Notes under the pieces: generated by a model | Databases searched by the model: none | What the model was told of the DNA's origin: nothing | Seen by the model: only the letters and a program-made list of their open reading frames with translations | From: Candidatus Uabimicrobium amorphum | Lineage (GTDB): Bacteria > Planctomycetota > Uabimicrobiia > Uabimicrobiales > Uabimicrobiaceae | DNA length: 64,000 bases | Direction: 5' to 3' | Assembly: GCF_009002475.1 (NCBI RefSeq) | Contig: NZ_AP019860.1 | Coordinates: 3,534,001-3,598,000 of the forward strand | Translations under genes and position numbers: made by a program | Shown: positions 51,659 to 59,376 of the stretch, piece after piece | Layout of the letters: every line of letters begins with the position of its first letter | How positions within the stretch are numbered: position 1 is the first letter of the stretch

Positions 51659-52984
51659 CTATTTTTTTATACACTGGGCAATAAACTCCGCAATTTCTTT
51701 ATTGCCCAGTGCTGTCCAGTGATCGTCATAGGTAAAATATAACTTCCGCCCTTTTGCACTTCCCTGGCGTAGCATTGTTGTGGTAGATACGACTTGAAAA
51801 TTTTCTTGCTCACTTTTCTGCAAAAACGCACGTTCAATGCTGTCCATTTTTTCAAAAAAATGCGTTGCAAATTTGGAGGAAAATGGTGCTTTGATACCTA
51901 AATAGCTGTGGATCGCTTCCCATTTATGTTCTGTGATCAGTGGCATAACAACACGCGTCTTGCAAGGTACATAAACATATAAAACTTCGGCTTGCGCTTC
52001 CTGTGCCTCTTTTTTAATATCCGCCAGAGCTTTCCATACCACTTTCCAAGCCCTAGAACCAATTATTTTTCTTGGCGCGCGGTACATGTTGTGTATTTTT
52101 TTGGCGGAAAAATGATAATAATTCTTCGATGCAGTGGGTACCACTAGCGGCAACCACGAGATAGATTTTAGCTTACAGTAATCACTAGTCCACGGAAAGA
52201 TACGCCATCTTAAATAATGAGCTAAACGCTTTTTTATTCTACGCCGCAACATACGATCAGACGCATTCGCAAAGGATTTTATTCTGTATTTGCGAAAATC
52301 ATTGCCCTCGAAAATCATACAAATAACTAACTGGGGTGAAAATTGCCGTATGTACTTTTTTAAGTTATGGTAATAATGCACAGGGTTCGTCGCGGTGACA
52401 CTGAGATTGTAAATTCTTTTGTCCGTTATATTCTGTAACACTTGTGACCACGTTTCATTGTCGGAAACGCCATATCCTTCGCCAAAAGAATCTCCGATAA
52501 CCAAGATGTCCGCCGTCTCAGGAATATCGAGATTACGAAAACCATTTTTATCGGTTGTCAAGGTAAAGTGATGTGATGGTACACGAGGAAAATATTTTTG
52601 CAAATAGTTCGAACTAGGACGATCCCGAAAAAAACCGCTCGTTTTTTGCGCGGGAATACGGTGTACGACATTACCAGTTTTCTGATAAAAATACGCTGGC
52701 AAGGTGGTCAGAAGATACATATACGCGATGAAAGATGTCGCCGCTACAGACAAAGCCAAGATCGTCCACTGCAAACAACATCTTTTTTTGTTGTCGCGCA
52801 ATGCAATATCCATAACAAAAATAGTTACCAATAAAAAAATCATCTGTGTAGCAAACTTACTCAAAGAGTACATCTCAAAAATGAGATCGTCGTCTTCTGC
52901 AAGAATTTCAGCCACATCGCTCGGTATAAGCCACAAAATAACATTGCCACAAATCAAAATAGTCAGCCACCACTTTTTGGTCAC
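51659..52984 (-). CDS. SGNH-type membrane protein, AlgX-like
   Basis: A membrane-anchored SGNH-type protein of about 440 residues. I start it at the GTG at 52984 because AGGA lies 7 bases upstream; the ATG codons at 52990 and 53005 put the ribosome site too close or too far. Three hydrophobic segments lie in the first 110 residues, then a periplasmic domain with VIGDSFGEGYGVSDNETW (block I, GDSF Ser nucleophile), IFEGNDFR (GXND-like) and DDHWTALGNKEIAEF (Asp and His). The layout matches the proteins at 26166 and at the left edge. No MBOAT gene is adjacent. Confidence 0.83.
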   Translation of the reverse strand: MTKKWWLTILICGNVILWLIPSDVAEILAEDDDLIFEMYSLSKFATQMIFLLVTIFVMDIALRDNKKRCCLQWTILALSVAATSFIAYMYLLTTLPAYFYQKTGNVVHRIPAQKTSGFFRDRPSSNYLQKYFPRVPSHHFTLTTDKNGFRNLDIPETADILVIGDSFGEGYGVSDNETWSQVLQNITDKRIYNLSVTATNPVHYYHNLKKYIRQFSPQLVICMIFEGNDFRKYRIKSFANASDRMLRRRIKKRLAHYLRWRIFPWTSDYCKLKSISWLPLVVPTASKNYYHFSAKKIHNMYRAPRKIIGSRAWKVVWKALADIKKEAQEAQAEVLYVYVPCKTRVVMPLITEHKWEAIHSYLGIKAPFSSKFATHFFEKMDSIERAFLQKSEQENFQVVSTTTMLRQGSAKGRKLYFTYDDHWTALGNKEIAEFIAQCIKK

Positions 52985-53048
52985 GTACATTTCCTTTCTA
53001 TACATTCGAAAATTTACAATTCCACCACAATATATTGCTTACATACAA

Positions 53049-53074
53049 AATATTTTCTTGTAGAAGAAAATATT
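53049..53074 (-). promoter_or_regulatory. Perfect hairpin upstream of SGNH gene
   Basis: An 11-base inverted repeat (53049-53059 with 53064-53074) around a 4-base GTAG centre, 65 bases upstream of the start of the minus-strand gene. It could be an operator or a leader hairpin; it is AT-rich and has no obvious match elsewhere in the window. Confidence 0.4.
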
Positions 53075-53298
53075 CACACAAACATATTATTATTTTGAAA
53101 AAGAGTCAACCGTGAAATTTCAACGAAATACTATGTTTGCTTTCCATTTACGACACATTATCGTACAATATCCCATCTTATCATTCTACACACGAGACTT
53201 TCTCCTACCTTTACGCTTAACAGACGTTAACCGCGCAAAAGCTTTATTTTTCAGGAAAAAGTAAAAATAACTACTTTATGGCATATTTATTGCTTTCT

Positions 53299-53310
53299 TT
53301 AACATGTTAA
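53299..53310 (+). promoter_or_regulatory. 12-base palindrome upstream of DTS-repeat lipoprotein gene
   Basis: TTAACATGTTAA is a perfect palindrome 37 bases before the ATG at 53348. Its position fits an operator or the -10/-35 area; no partner site is seen and chance cannot be excluded. Confidence 0.3.
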
Positions 53311-53347
53311 GGTAATTTTCAACAGATTTGGTTCAAGGAGAAAACAA

Positions 53348-54061
53348 ATGAAAACGCGTTTTATTGCGATGGTTTTTTTATGTTTGTTGTATGCAGGTTG
53401 CAATAGTAAATTCACGTTCAATGTAGATCCCAAAATCGATGTGGGAGAAAAACAACAAAATTCGGAAAATGAGACTTCTTATGAAGAGGATAATTCCTAT
53501 GAAACTTCAGGAGAAGACACCTCCTATGAAGACACTTCTGGTGAAGACACCTCCTATGAAGACACTTCTGGGGGAGATACCTCTGGTGAAGACACCTCCT
53601 ATGAAGACACCTCTGGAGGAGATACATCTGGCGAAGACACTTCTTATGACGACACTTCTGGCGAAGATACTTCTCATGAAGACACCTCTTACGAAGATAC
53701 CTCTTCCGGAGGAAATCCGTCACGTTCAACGATTACTCCACCACGTCGCACTATTCGACGACCTGTCATCATAAAACGGCCTGTCATCGTAAAATCCCCC
53801 ACGCGTCTTAAAACAGTACGTACGTATACTCCAGGGGTAGTTGTTTCTTCTCCATTCCCGCAAAAACGTAGAGAGTTTCGCCGCATGAAATCACCAGGTG
53901 TTGGCTACGTGTGGATCTCGGGTGAATGGATTTGGAGTTCACGCTGGGTGTGGAAAAAGGGTCATTATGCCAAACCACCACGAGGAAAATCCAAGTGGAT
54001 TTATGGTAAATGTAGCAAAAGAGGAAATAAATGGTATTGGGTCCGTGGCTATTGGCAATAA
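53348..54061 (+). CDS. Lipoprotein with DTS-rich acidic repeats and WXXGXW C-terminal repeats
   Basis: A 237-residue protein with a lipobox (LLYAGC) and AAGGAG site. Residues 40-120 are a nearly perfect run of short acidic units (GEDTSYEDTS pattern). A Pro/Arg/Ile-rich basic stretch follows (about 130-160), then Trp-rich repeats: YVWISGEWIW, RWVWKKGHY, WYWVRGYW, which match the YXWXXGXW type repeats found in some planctomycete and proteobacterial envelope proteins. The design suggests a surface spacer between a lipid anchor and a Trp-rich head, but there is no known function. The repeat-coding DNA may be length-variable. Confidence 0.75.
   Translation: MKTRFIAMVFLCLLYAGCNSKFTFNVDPKIDVGEKQQNSENETSYEEDNSYETSGEDTSYEDTSGEDTSYEDTSGGDTSGEDTSYEDTSGGDTSGEDTSYDDTSGEDTSHEDTSYEDTSSGGNPSRSTITPPRRTIRRPVIIKRPVIVKSPTRLKTVRTYTPGVVVSSPFPQKRREFRRMKSPGVGYVWISGEWIWSSRWVWKKGHYAKPPRGKSKWIYGKCSKRGNKWYWVRGYWQ
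53468..53708 (+). repeat. Tandem repeat coding DTSGED/TSYED units
   Basis: Short in-frame repeat units based on GAAGACACCTC and GATACC segments repeat with small changes through this stretch, giving the acidic Ser/Thr-rich region of the lipoprotein. Such arrays can change length by slippage. Confidence 0.8.
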
Positions 54062-54105
54062 AAACACAGTGGTTCAAAAATGTGGTGTTGTAAAATTTAC
54101 CAAAT

Positions 54106-54142
54106 TCTAGGCATGCCTTTTTATAAAAAAGTTATGCCTAGA
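54106..54142 (+). terminator. Hairpin terminator after DTS lipoprotein gene
   Basis: A 9-base stem TCTAGGCAT/ATGCCTAGA (54106-54114 with 54134-54142), with a 19-base loop containing T and A runs. It lies 45 bases after the stop and 42 bases before the next gene. Confidence 0.55.
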
Positions 54143-54183
54143 TTCATTATTTAGTAAAACAATTTTTACTTAGGAATGAATTT

Positions 54184-54720
54184 ATGAATAAAGTAATGTT
54201 TCTGTTGCTAAGTCTCTCGTTATTAAGTGGTTGTGGTGAAATAAACCCAGAAGCGGCGAAAATCGAATTTGAAAAAGCACAAAAACATCTAGAGAAATTC
54301 GACTATGACAAAGCAAAAGAATGCTATGATAAAGCACTACATCACGATCCTAGTTTCGTCAAAGCGTACACATACAGAGGTATTGTTTTTTCGGAAAAAG
54401 GCGACTTAGCACGCGCAGAAAGTGACTTCACAAAGTCTTTACAGCTAGACCCCAATCAAGCGGAAGTTTACTGTCGCAGGGGACTTGTATTTTTTGTTCA
54501 AGGTTTTGTCGCAAAAGCCAAAAAGGATTATGATAAATCGATAGAACTCGCACCAAATAGTATCGCCGGCTACTACCACAGAGCGACTTTGTACCGCTAC
54601 AAACAGGAATACAAGAAATCACTTCCTGATTGGCAAAAAGTGCTGTCTTTAGGCCACTCAGATGTAGACACCATCAAAAGATTCATTCAAGAAGCGCAAC
54701 AAAAAATACAAGGTAAGTAG
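54184..54720 (+). CDS. TPR-repeat lipoprotein
   Basis: A 178-residue protein with lipobox LLSGC (signal at 1-17). About four TPR units fill the mature part, for example FDYDKAKECYDKALHHDPSF and GDLARAESDFTKSLQLDPNQ. The last unit ends QEYKKSLPDWQKVLSLGHSD, a motif (DWQKVLSLGH) also found at the C-terminus of the tandem kinases at 31444 and 34023. It is therefore likely a free-standing relative of their TPR arrays, in the periplasm. An AGGAATGA site precedes the ATG. It converges with the kinase gene ending at 54730, only 9 bases away. Confidence 0.88.
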   Translation: MNKVMFLLLSLSLLSGCGEINPEAAKIEFEKAQKHLEKFDYDKAKECYDKALHHDPSFVKAYTYRGIVFSEKGDLARAESDFTKSLQLDPNQAEVYCRRGLVFFVQGFVAKAKKDYDKSIELAPNSIAGYYHRATLYRYKQEYKKSLPDWQKVLSLGHSDVDTIKRFIQEAQQKIQGK

Positions 54721-54729
54721 AACAAAATC

Positions 54730-57700
54730 CTACTTTTGTCCCTTTGACATGTGAAATAAAAAAATACCACCTCTCACATCGGGAAAAGCAAAATACTGCC
54801 ATTTGCGATCAAAATTCGCAGAAATCCCTTTCGCATAACCTGGGTAAAGCAAAACCCTAACATTATTTTTTACATCGTACACAGCTGTGTTATGCAAATT
54901 ATGCACCGCCAAGTATTTGCCTTTACGCGAATACCCCAAACGCTTCACCTCTCTGTCATGCACAATATTGTGCGTATTTACCCACGTATTTTTACCATTC
55001 CGCCGATAAAATTGAATATCTCTAGCTGTTGAAGAGACAATTTGCTCACTTGCAGGGTGCCATACTATTTGCGACCTAAACCAATACTGACGCTTAGCTA
55101 CCGTTGTTTTTTTGACAATGCGTATACTGTGCGTACTGTTTTGTAGTTGCCAAATTTCAAAGCCCTTCTCCTGCAAAATAGCCAAATGTTTCTTGTCAGG
55201 ACTCAATTTTATATGAAAAATATCCGCCCCTAACTTCGCAATCTCCTGTAACTTTTTCGTAGAAATGTTGTAAAGGCGCAAACGTTTTTGCCCAGCGACC
55301 AACAATAACTGCTTATTAAGTAAGCAAATCACTGAATCTTGTTCAAACTCAGCATCATAGTACCTGGGATGCTGCATGTTCTCCATATCGACAATAACAA
55401 GTTTTCCGTACTCAGACAAACAAAAGGCTTTTGTTTCGTCTTCGCTAAACATAATTTGATCTACGGTTCCAAATGTCAATATAGAAAAACTAAAAGTATA
55501 AGATCTATTTGTCTTTAGGTTCCAAAAAACGATGGAAGAGGCATAACTGATCGCGGCAAATTTGTTATTCCTACTAAAGGTAACAGGGTTAGAGGAAAAA
55601 GAATCGATTTGTTGTACGTTTTGCCTCACCAGCGTAAATTTACCGCGATGATTTTTATCCAATTCAAGAGTTTTTTGGAACAGCGGTGAAAAATTCCAAT
55701 CTTGCACCACAAATTTGTTATCCTTGTGAAAAAATACACGTAGAGTGTTTTTACCGCAAAAGCGCACTCCTACTGGTTTTAGCAAAGGTAACGAGAGTAT
55801 CTTATTTCTCGTGGTATAATCCCAAACATAGACCCCACTGTTATCCATTGTCGCGAAAAATTGTAAATCTTTGCTAAACTGAATATTTCTAACTTTATCT
55901 TTCTGCGCTTTAATAACGGTGGGGACATTGTTTTTAGACGAAAGTTTTCCGGTATCGTATATGTATATGTTACCAGCATTGTCTCCCATAAATAGATCTT
56001 GCTGATTCGCCAAACACATATAGCTTGGTCGGTTTCCCAAATGGTAAAATAGCTGTTCTTTCCCTGACACCAAGTCCATGATTTTTACCTGAAAACGATC
56101 ATTTCCCACAAAGTAGCTCGGTGTCATATGTAAAATCACCTTAGCCGAACTGCTAAGAACATCTTTAAACTCTTGTCGTTGTATATCGAAAAGTTTTACA
56201 TGCCTTTTTTTGCCTTTTCTATAGTAGAGAGCCAGCCAATTTTCGTTGGCGGCCGCCTCCACGAAGTTTTCCACGACCGAAGAGAGCATCGTGCTTGTTT
56301 TATCTTGAAAAAAGTAACGATAAATTTTCCGGTCATGTAAATAAAATAAATATTTTTCACTTTTGCTGAAACACAGAAAAGTATTCGCTGTACACGGAAT
56401 AGAAAAAAAATTTTGCGGCGATGTTTTCAAATCCCAGTAGCGAATTTCACCACTAACAATAAAAGCAATATACCGTCCACGAGAAGAAACGAAACATCTC
56501 TGTTGATGGGGAAGTGCCCATTCACTTGTAAGACGCGGAAGATGCGGAGCGATGGCATATTTTTGGTAAATATCCGTTTGTGCGCAGTATTTTTGATAGC
56601 GAGAAATTTTCGACATGATGGGAAGTTGTAAAATTTGCTGCGCTTTGTTGATTTCGCTTTGAGCCTGTGTATATGCGAACCGCTCTAGATAAACGTCTGT
56701 CATTTTCAAATGCGCATCAACTAGGCGTTCTTGACTTTCCACAAAAGCAACTTCCTGCTGTTTTTTTGCTGTTCTCAAGCTATTGTTTGTATGTTCTAAT
56801 TGTTTTGTTATCTCTACGAGTTTTTCGTTTTTGCGATTTAATTCGTCATTATTTCTTTTATTGAGATAAAAAATGCTTACAAGAAAAACAACGAATGCCA
56901 AACTGATAAAAGTAAACGTATAATGACGTTTACACCAGCGATATGTCTTTTTGACGAAATTCGCTGGACGCGCTGAGACGGGTAAACCACGCGAAAAGTT
57001 TATCAAATCTTCGGCCAAATCCATTGCATTTTGATAACGTAACGTTGGTTTTTTCTCTAAACATTTTAGACAGATCGCTTCTAACTCGGCAGCGATGTCC
57101 GGATTTAATTTGCGCAGAGAAATGGGTTCGTCATAGGCAATTTGGTGAATTACGTTAATATGAGTTTGACCTTGAAACGGAGGACGCCCCACCAAAGCTT
57201 CATACAACGTCGCTCCTAGAGAATATATATCAGAGCGATTGTCAGTTAACGTTATCGTTTCGACCTGTTCAGGGGACATATAAAAAATGGTACCTATGAT
57301 ATCCCCTGTTTTCGAAAGACTTGCCCCGGAATCCATCTTGACCAAACCAAAATCCATGAGCTTTGGCGTTTTATTCGCCAACATGATATTTGCAGGCTTT
57401 ATATCGCGATGGATAATATTCTTTTGGTGTGCTGATTCCAGAGCTCTGGCGATGTCACTGATGATTTTTACAACTTCGCGTATCGTAATCTGCTGGTCGT
57501 GAATCGCACTGTGTAGCGTCATCCCTTCGATGTATTCCATCGTATAATAATTTTCGGGTACTTTTCCCATCTCAAATATTCTTACGATATTTGGATGATC
57601 TAATTGTGCCACAGCTTTACTTTCTCGCATGAAACGCATGATATCTTCTTGCTGCGCGTTATCCCCTCTAATAATCTTTAAGGCCACATAACGGTTTAGA

Positions 57701-58194
57701 TTTGTATCAAGAGCCTTGTAAACAACTCCCATTCCACCTCGTCCAAGTTCTTCTTCTAGCACATAGTGATTGAATTTTTTGCTTTTTTCCCGTTGTGCAC
57801 TATTGCATTGTTGTTGCAACTGAACGTTTTCTTCGGAAGTAATCAATTTTTCTTCTTCTAGCCTGATGAGAATTTTACGTAGATTGTTTTCAATAATCGG
57901 CACTTCCGTTGAAAGCAATGAGGCAGTTCTTAACTGCATTTTGCGCAGTAGTATATCGTGAAATTGCTGCTGAGAGATGACATTTTTTTGTCGTGCATAC
58001 GTTACGATTAAATATTCATGGTAAAAATGGTCAAAAAAATACCATTGCTGCTCACTGAGTATTTTTTGGTCGCGTATGTAGGATACTAAATCCTGTTGCA
58101 GTTGTATTTGTTGAAGTTGCGATGAAGATAAAACACCACCATATCTGAGAAAATATACCAAGGCTTGTATTCTATAATCCGAAGACATTCTCAT
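54730..58194 (-). CDS. Transmembrane Ser/Thr kinase with C-terminal beta-propeller
   Basis: A 1154-residue protein. An N-terminal helical region (about 10-135) resembles the same part of the kinase at 42273. The kinase domain is complete: GRGGMG (151-156), Lys173, HRDIKPAN with Asp264, DFG (281-283), YMSPEQ. A transmembrane helix lies at about 427-447 and a coiled coil at about 450-500. From about 540 to the end the sequence is WD40-like (for example IRYWDLKTS, VYVWDYTTRNK, FEIWQLQNS), enough for one or two propellers outside the membrane. An AGGAG site lies 8 bases before the ATG. It probably senses an extracytoplasmic protein and signals inward by phosphorylation; the partner is unknown. 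Confidence 0.92.
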   Translation of the reverse strand: MRMSSDYRIQALVYFLRYGGVLSSSQLQQIQLQQDLVSYIRDQKILSEQQWYFFDHFYHEYLIVTYARQKNVISQQQFHDILLRKMQLRTASLLSTEVPIIENNLRKILIRLEEEKLITSEENVQLQQQCNSAQREKSKKFNHYVLEEELGRGGMGVVYKALDTNLNRYVALKIIRGDNAQQEDIMRFMRESKAVAQLDHPNIVRIFEMGKVPENYYTMEYIEGMTLHSAIHDQQITIREVVKIISDIARALESAHQKNIIHRDIKPANIMLANKTPKLMDFGLVKMDSGASLSKTGDIIGTIFYMSPEQVETITLTDNRSDIYSLGATLYEALVGRPPFQGQTHINVIHQIAYDEPISLRKLNPDIAAELEAICLKCLEKKPTLRYQNAMDLAEDLINFSRGLPVSARPANFVKKTYRWCKRHYTFTFISLAFVVFLVSIFYLNKRNNDELNRKNEKLVEITKQLEHTNNSLRTAKKQQEVAFVESQERLVDAHLKMTDVYLERFAYTQAQSEINKAQQILQLPIMSKISRYQKYCAQTDIYQKYAIAPHLPRLTSEWALPHQQRCFVSSRGRYIAFIVSGEIRYWDLKTSPQNFFSIPCTANTFLCFSKSEKYLFYLHDRKIYRYFFQDKTSTMLSSVVENFVEAAANENWLALYYRKGKKRHVKLFDIQRQEFKDVLSSSAKVILHMTPSYFVGNDRFQVKIMDLVSGKEQLFYHLGNRPSYMCLANQQDLFMGDNAGNIYIYDTGKLSSKNNVPTVIKAQKDKVRNIQFSKDLQFFATMDNSGVYVWDYTTRNKILSLPLLKPVGVRFCGKNTLRVFFHKDNKFVVQDWNFSPLFQKTLELDKNHRGKFTLVRQNVQQIDSFSSNPVTFSRNNKFAAISYASSIVFWNLKTNRSYTFSFSILTFGTVDQIMFSEDETKAFCLSEYGKLVIVDMENMQHPRYYDAEFEQDSVICLLNKQLLLVAGQKRLRLYNISTKKLQEIAKLGADIFHIKLSPDKKHLAILQEKGFEIWQLQNSTHSIRIVKKTTVAKRQYWFRSQIVWHPASEQIVSSTARDIQFYRRNGKNTWVNTHNIVHDREVKRLGYSRKGKYLAVHNLHNTAVYDVKNNVRVLLYPGYAKGISANFDRKWQYFAFPDVRGGIFLFHMSKGQK

Positions 58195-58405
58195 AGTATT
58201 TACTCCTGCAAAAGACCTTTGGTTGCGACAGAGGCTTCATGATCGAAGAAGATAGTTTTTACTTTTCTATTATTTTTTCGATATTTTTTAGTCATTACTT
58301 TGTTTATGATATAAGCGCGCAGGGATGTCGTAACGGTGGTTTATTATTCTAACACACGTTTTCGAGAAAAAATAGCCGATAATACCAAGAAATGAGATAA
58401 GGCGT

Positions 58406-58576
58406 ATGCTAATCAACGACAAATATAAAATTGAACAAAAACTTGGCCAAGGAGGTATGGGGACTGTATATCGCGCGGTAGATATTCACAGCAATAAACT
58501 CGTTGCGATCAAAGAAACTCTAATTTTATCATCTTCCGATTTTTCGAGAAAGCTCCAAAATTATACTTCGTCATAG
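58406..58576 (+). pseudogene. Truncated Ser/Thr kinase gene, N-lobe only
   Basis: An ATG at 58406 opens a 56-codon frame that is plainly the start of a PknB-type kinase: YKIEQKLGQGGMGTVYRAVD then KLVAIKE. It stops at 58576 with no HRD or DFG region and nothing kinase-like follows. After about 58555 the reading frame runs into the antisense of the small gene ending at 58561, so a deletion or rearrangement joined the two. It is divergent from the kinase at 54730 and is probably not functional, unless expressed as a short peptide. Confidence 0.75.
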
Positions 58577-58750
58577 ATGTTATCCTCATCAGAGTACATC
58601 TTGAAAAAAATGTTGTTTTGCTTTGTTTTTCCAAGCATCACCTTCATTATCGGAAACAACGGCCTGTATGATTTGGCCTATCTCTCCTTGTAAAGGTTCC
58701 TCTAATTCCAAATGCTTTGAATCTACTATTTTCGCTTTTCTTATTCTCAT
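58561..58750 (-). pseudogene. Frameshifted small gene, possible antitoxin
   Basis: The ATG at 58750 with an AAGGGA site 9 bases upstream opens a 53-residue frame (MRIRKAKIVDSKHLELEEPL and on) ending at a TGA at 58589. A run of seven T on the coding strand (seven A at 58604-58610) precedes this. Removing one base restores a longer frame ending KMYSDEDNIYDEV at 58561. From memory, small proteins that start KAKxIDxxHLELxxP and end in an acidic tail like IYDE are antitoxin-like and sit beside MazF/PemK-type toxins. No toxin gene is seen here. A sequencing error at the homopolymer cannot be excluded. Confidence 0.5.
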
Positions 58751-59159
58751 CTTTGAATATCCCTTTCACTTGTATTTGCGTTTATCTTTAATTAGATCAT
58801 CAAGCATACTGCATCTCAAGCATATTTACTTTTTAACACAAAAGACGCTTTACGCCTCTCCGATGGGAGAGGCATGAGGATTGTTGCTTTCAGCTTCGCT
58901 GAAAGCAACAAGTCGATGGTGAGGGCCCAACATGGAAGAAGAACACCTATAACACTCAACACCACCCACCAACAACTACGATGCGACGCACACAAAAACA
59001 ACTTCCCGAATAGTGTTTTTTCGCTAATTTCAAGCCTAAATCTCTTAACACAAGGGAAAATAAACCTCACAAAACGATTTTCAACTCCACACCCTATGCA
59101 CAAGTGGCGCACTTTAGGGGCGCAATGCCCCCTTAACCTTGCCAAAAAAAACCACAACC
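58751..59159. other. Non-coding region rich in hairpins
   Basis: Two open frames here (58816-59157 minus, 58874-59182 plus) look random. The region contains strong hairpins: GCCTCTCC/GGAGAGGC (58854-58873), a 12-base stem with TTC loop (58883-58909), GGGGC/GCCCC (59117-59131) and AACCAC/GTGGTT (59150-59172). The closeness of several GC-rich stems in AT-rich DNA suggests a structured remnant, perhaps the non-coding part of a mobile element. No known RNA family was recognised. Confidence 0.5.
58854..58909. repeat. Pair of adjacent GC-rich hairpins
   Basis: An 8-base stem with GATG loop (58854-58861 with 58866-58873) and a 12-base perfect stem with 3-base TTC loop (58883-58894 with 58898-58909). 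They are 9 bases apart and neither is followed by a T tract. Confidence 0.7.
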
Positions 59160-59369
59160 TTACGTCGTGGTTAGTTTGTTAATGTCGATTAGTCCCATGA
59201 AAAACGTCTCTTTTTTTTTGCCTTCACCTTTGTACAACAGTTCATACATCAAGCATTGACCGCGATTTCCCGAATGGATCACCGCGTATTCCAAGTCAAC
59301 TAGTCTCTGCAAATGTGTACGCACCTTCAACCTTTGCGCGTTTTGGTGTAGCGATCTGCACTTATTCAC
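59160..59369 (-). pseudogene. C-terminal fragment of mobile-element-associated protein
   Basis: A 69-residue frame from a GTG at 59369 without clear ribosome site. Residues 15-60 (KVRTHLQRLVDLEYAVIHSG and RGQCLMYELLYKGEG) resemble the C-terminus of a protein I recall next to tyrosine recombinases in planctomycete mobile elements, where the end reads like RGQSFVYELLYDGEG. Normal copies are longer and have an N-terminal DNA-binding part, missing here. No recombinase gene is present. It begins 7 bases downstream of the VIT-vWA gene and is taken as an element remnant. Confidence 0.5.
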
Positions 59370-59376
59370 ACGAATA

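Larger units (their letters stand above)
52985..53347. other. Intergenic region with palindromes
   Basis: No gene is visible between the divergent genes. Two symmetric sites are present and listed separately: a hairpin at 53049-53074 upstream of the minus gene and a palindrome at 53299-53310 upstream of the plus gene. The remaining sequence is AT-rich. Confidence 0.5.

Noticed and set aside
58916-58960. Integron attC-like motif (GCCCAAC on the plus strand)
   Set aside because: Only one matching box, no paired R and L boxes at the right spacing, and no integrase gene.
58816-59182. Open frames of 113 (minus) and 102 (plus) codons
   Set aside because: They overlap each other and strong hairpins, have odd composition (Cys/Trp or Asn/Thr runs), no ribosome sites and no family resemblance.
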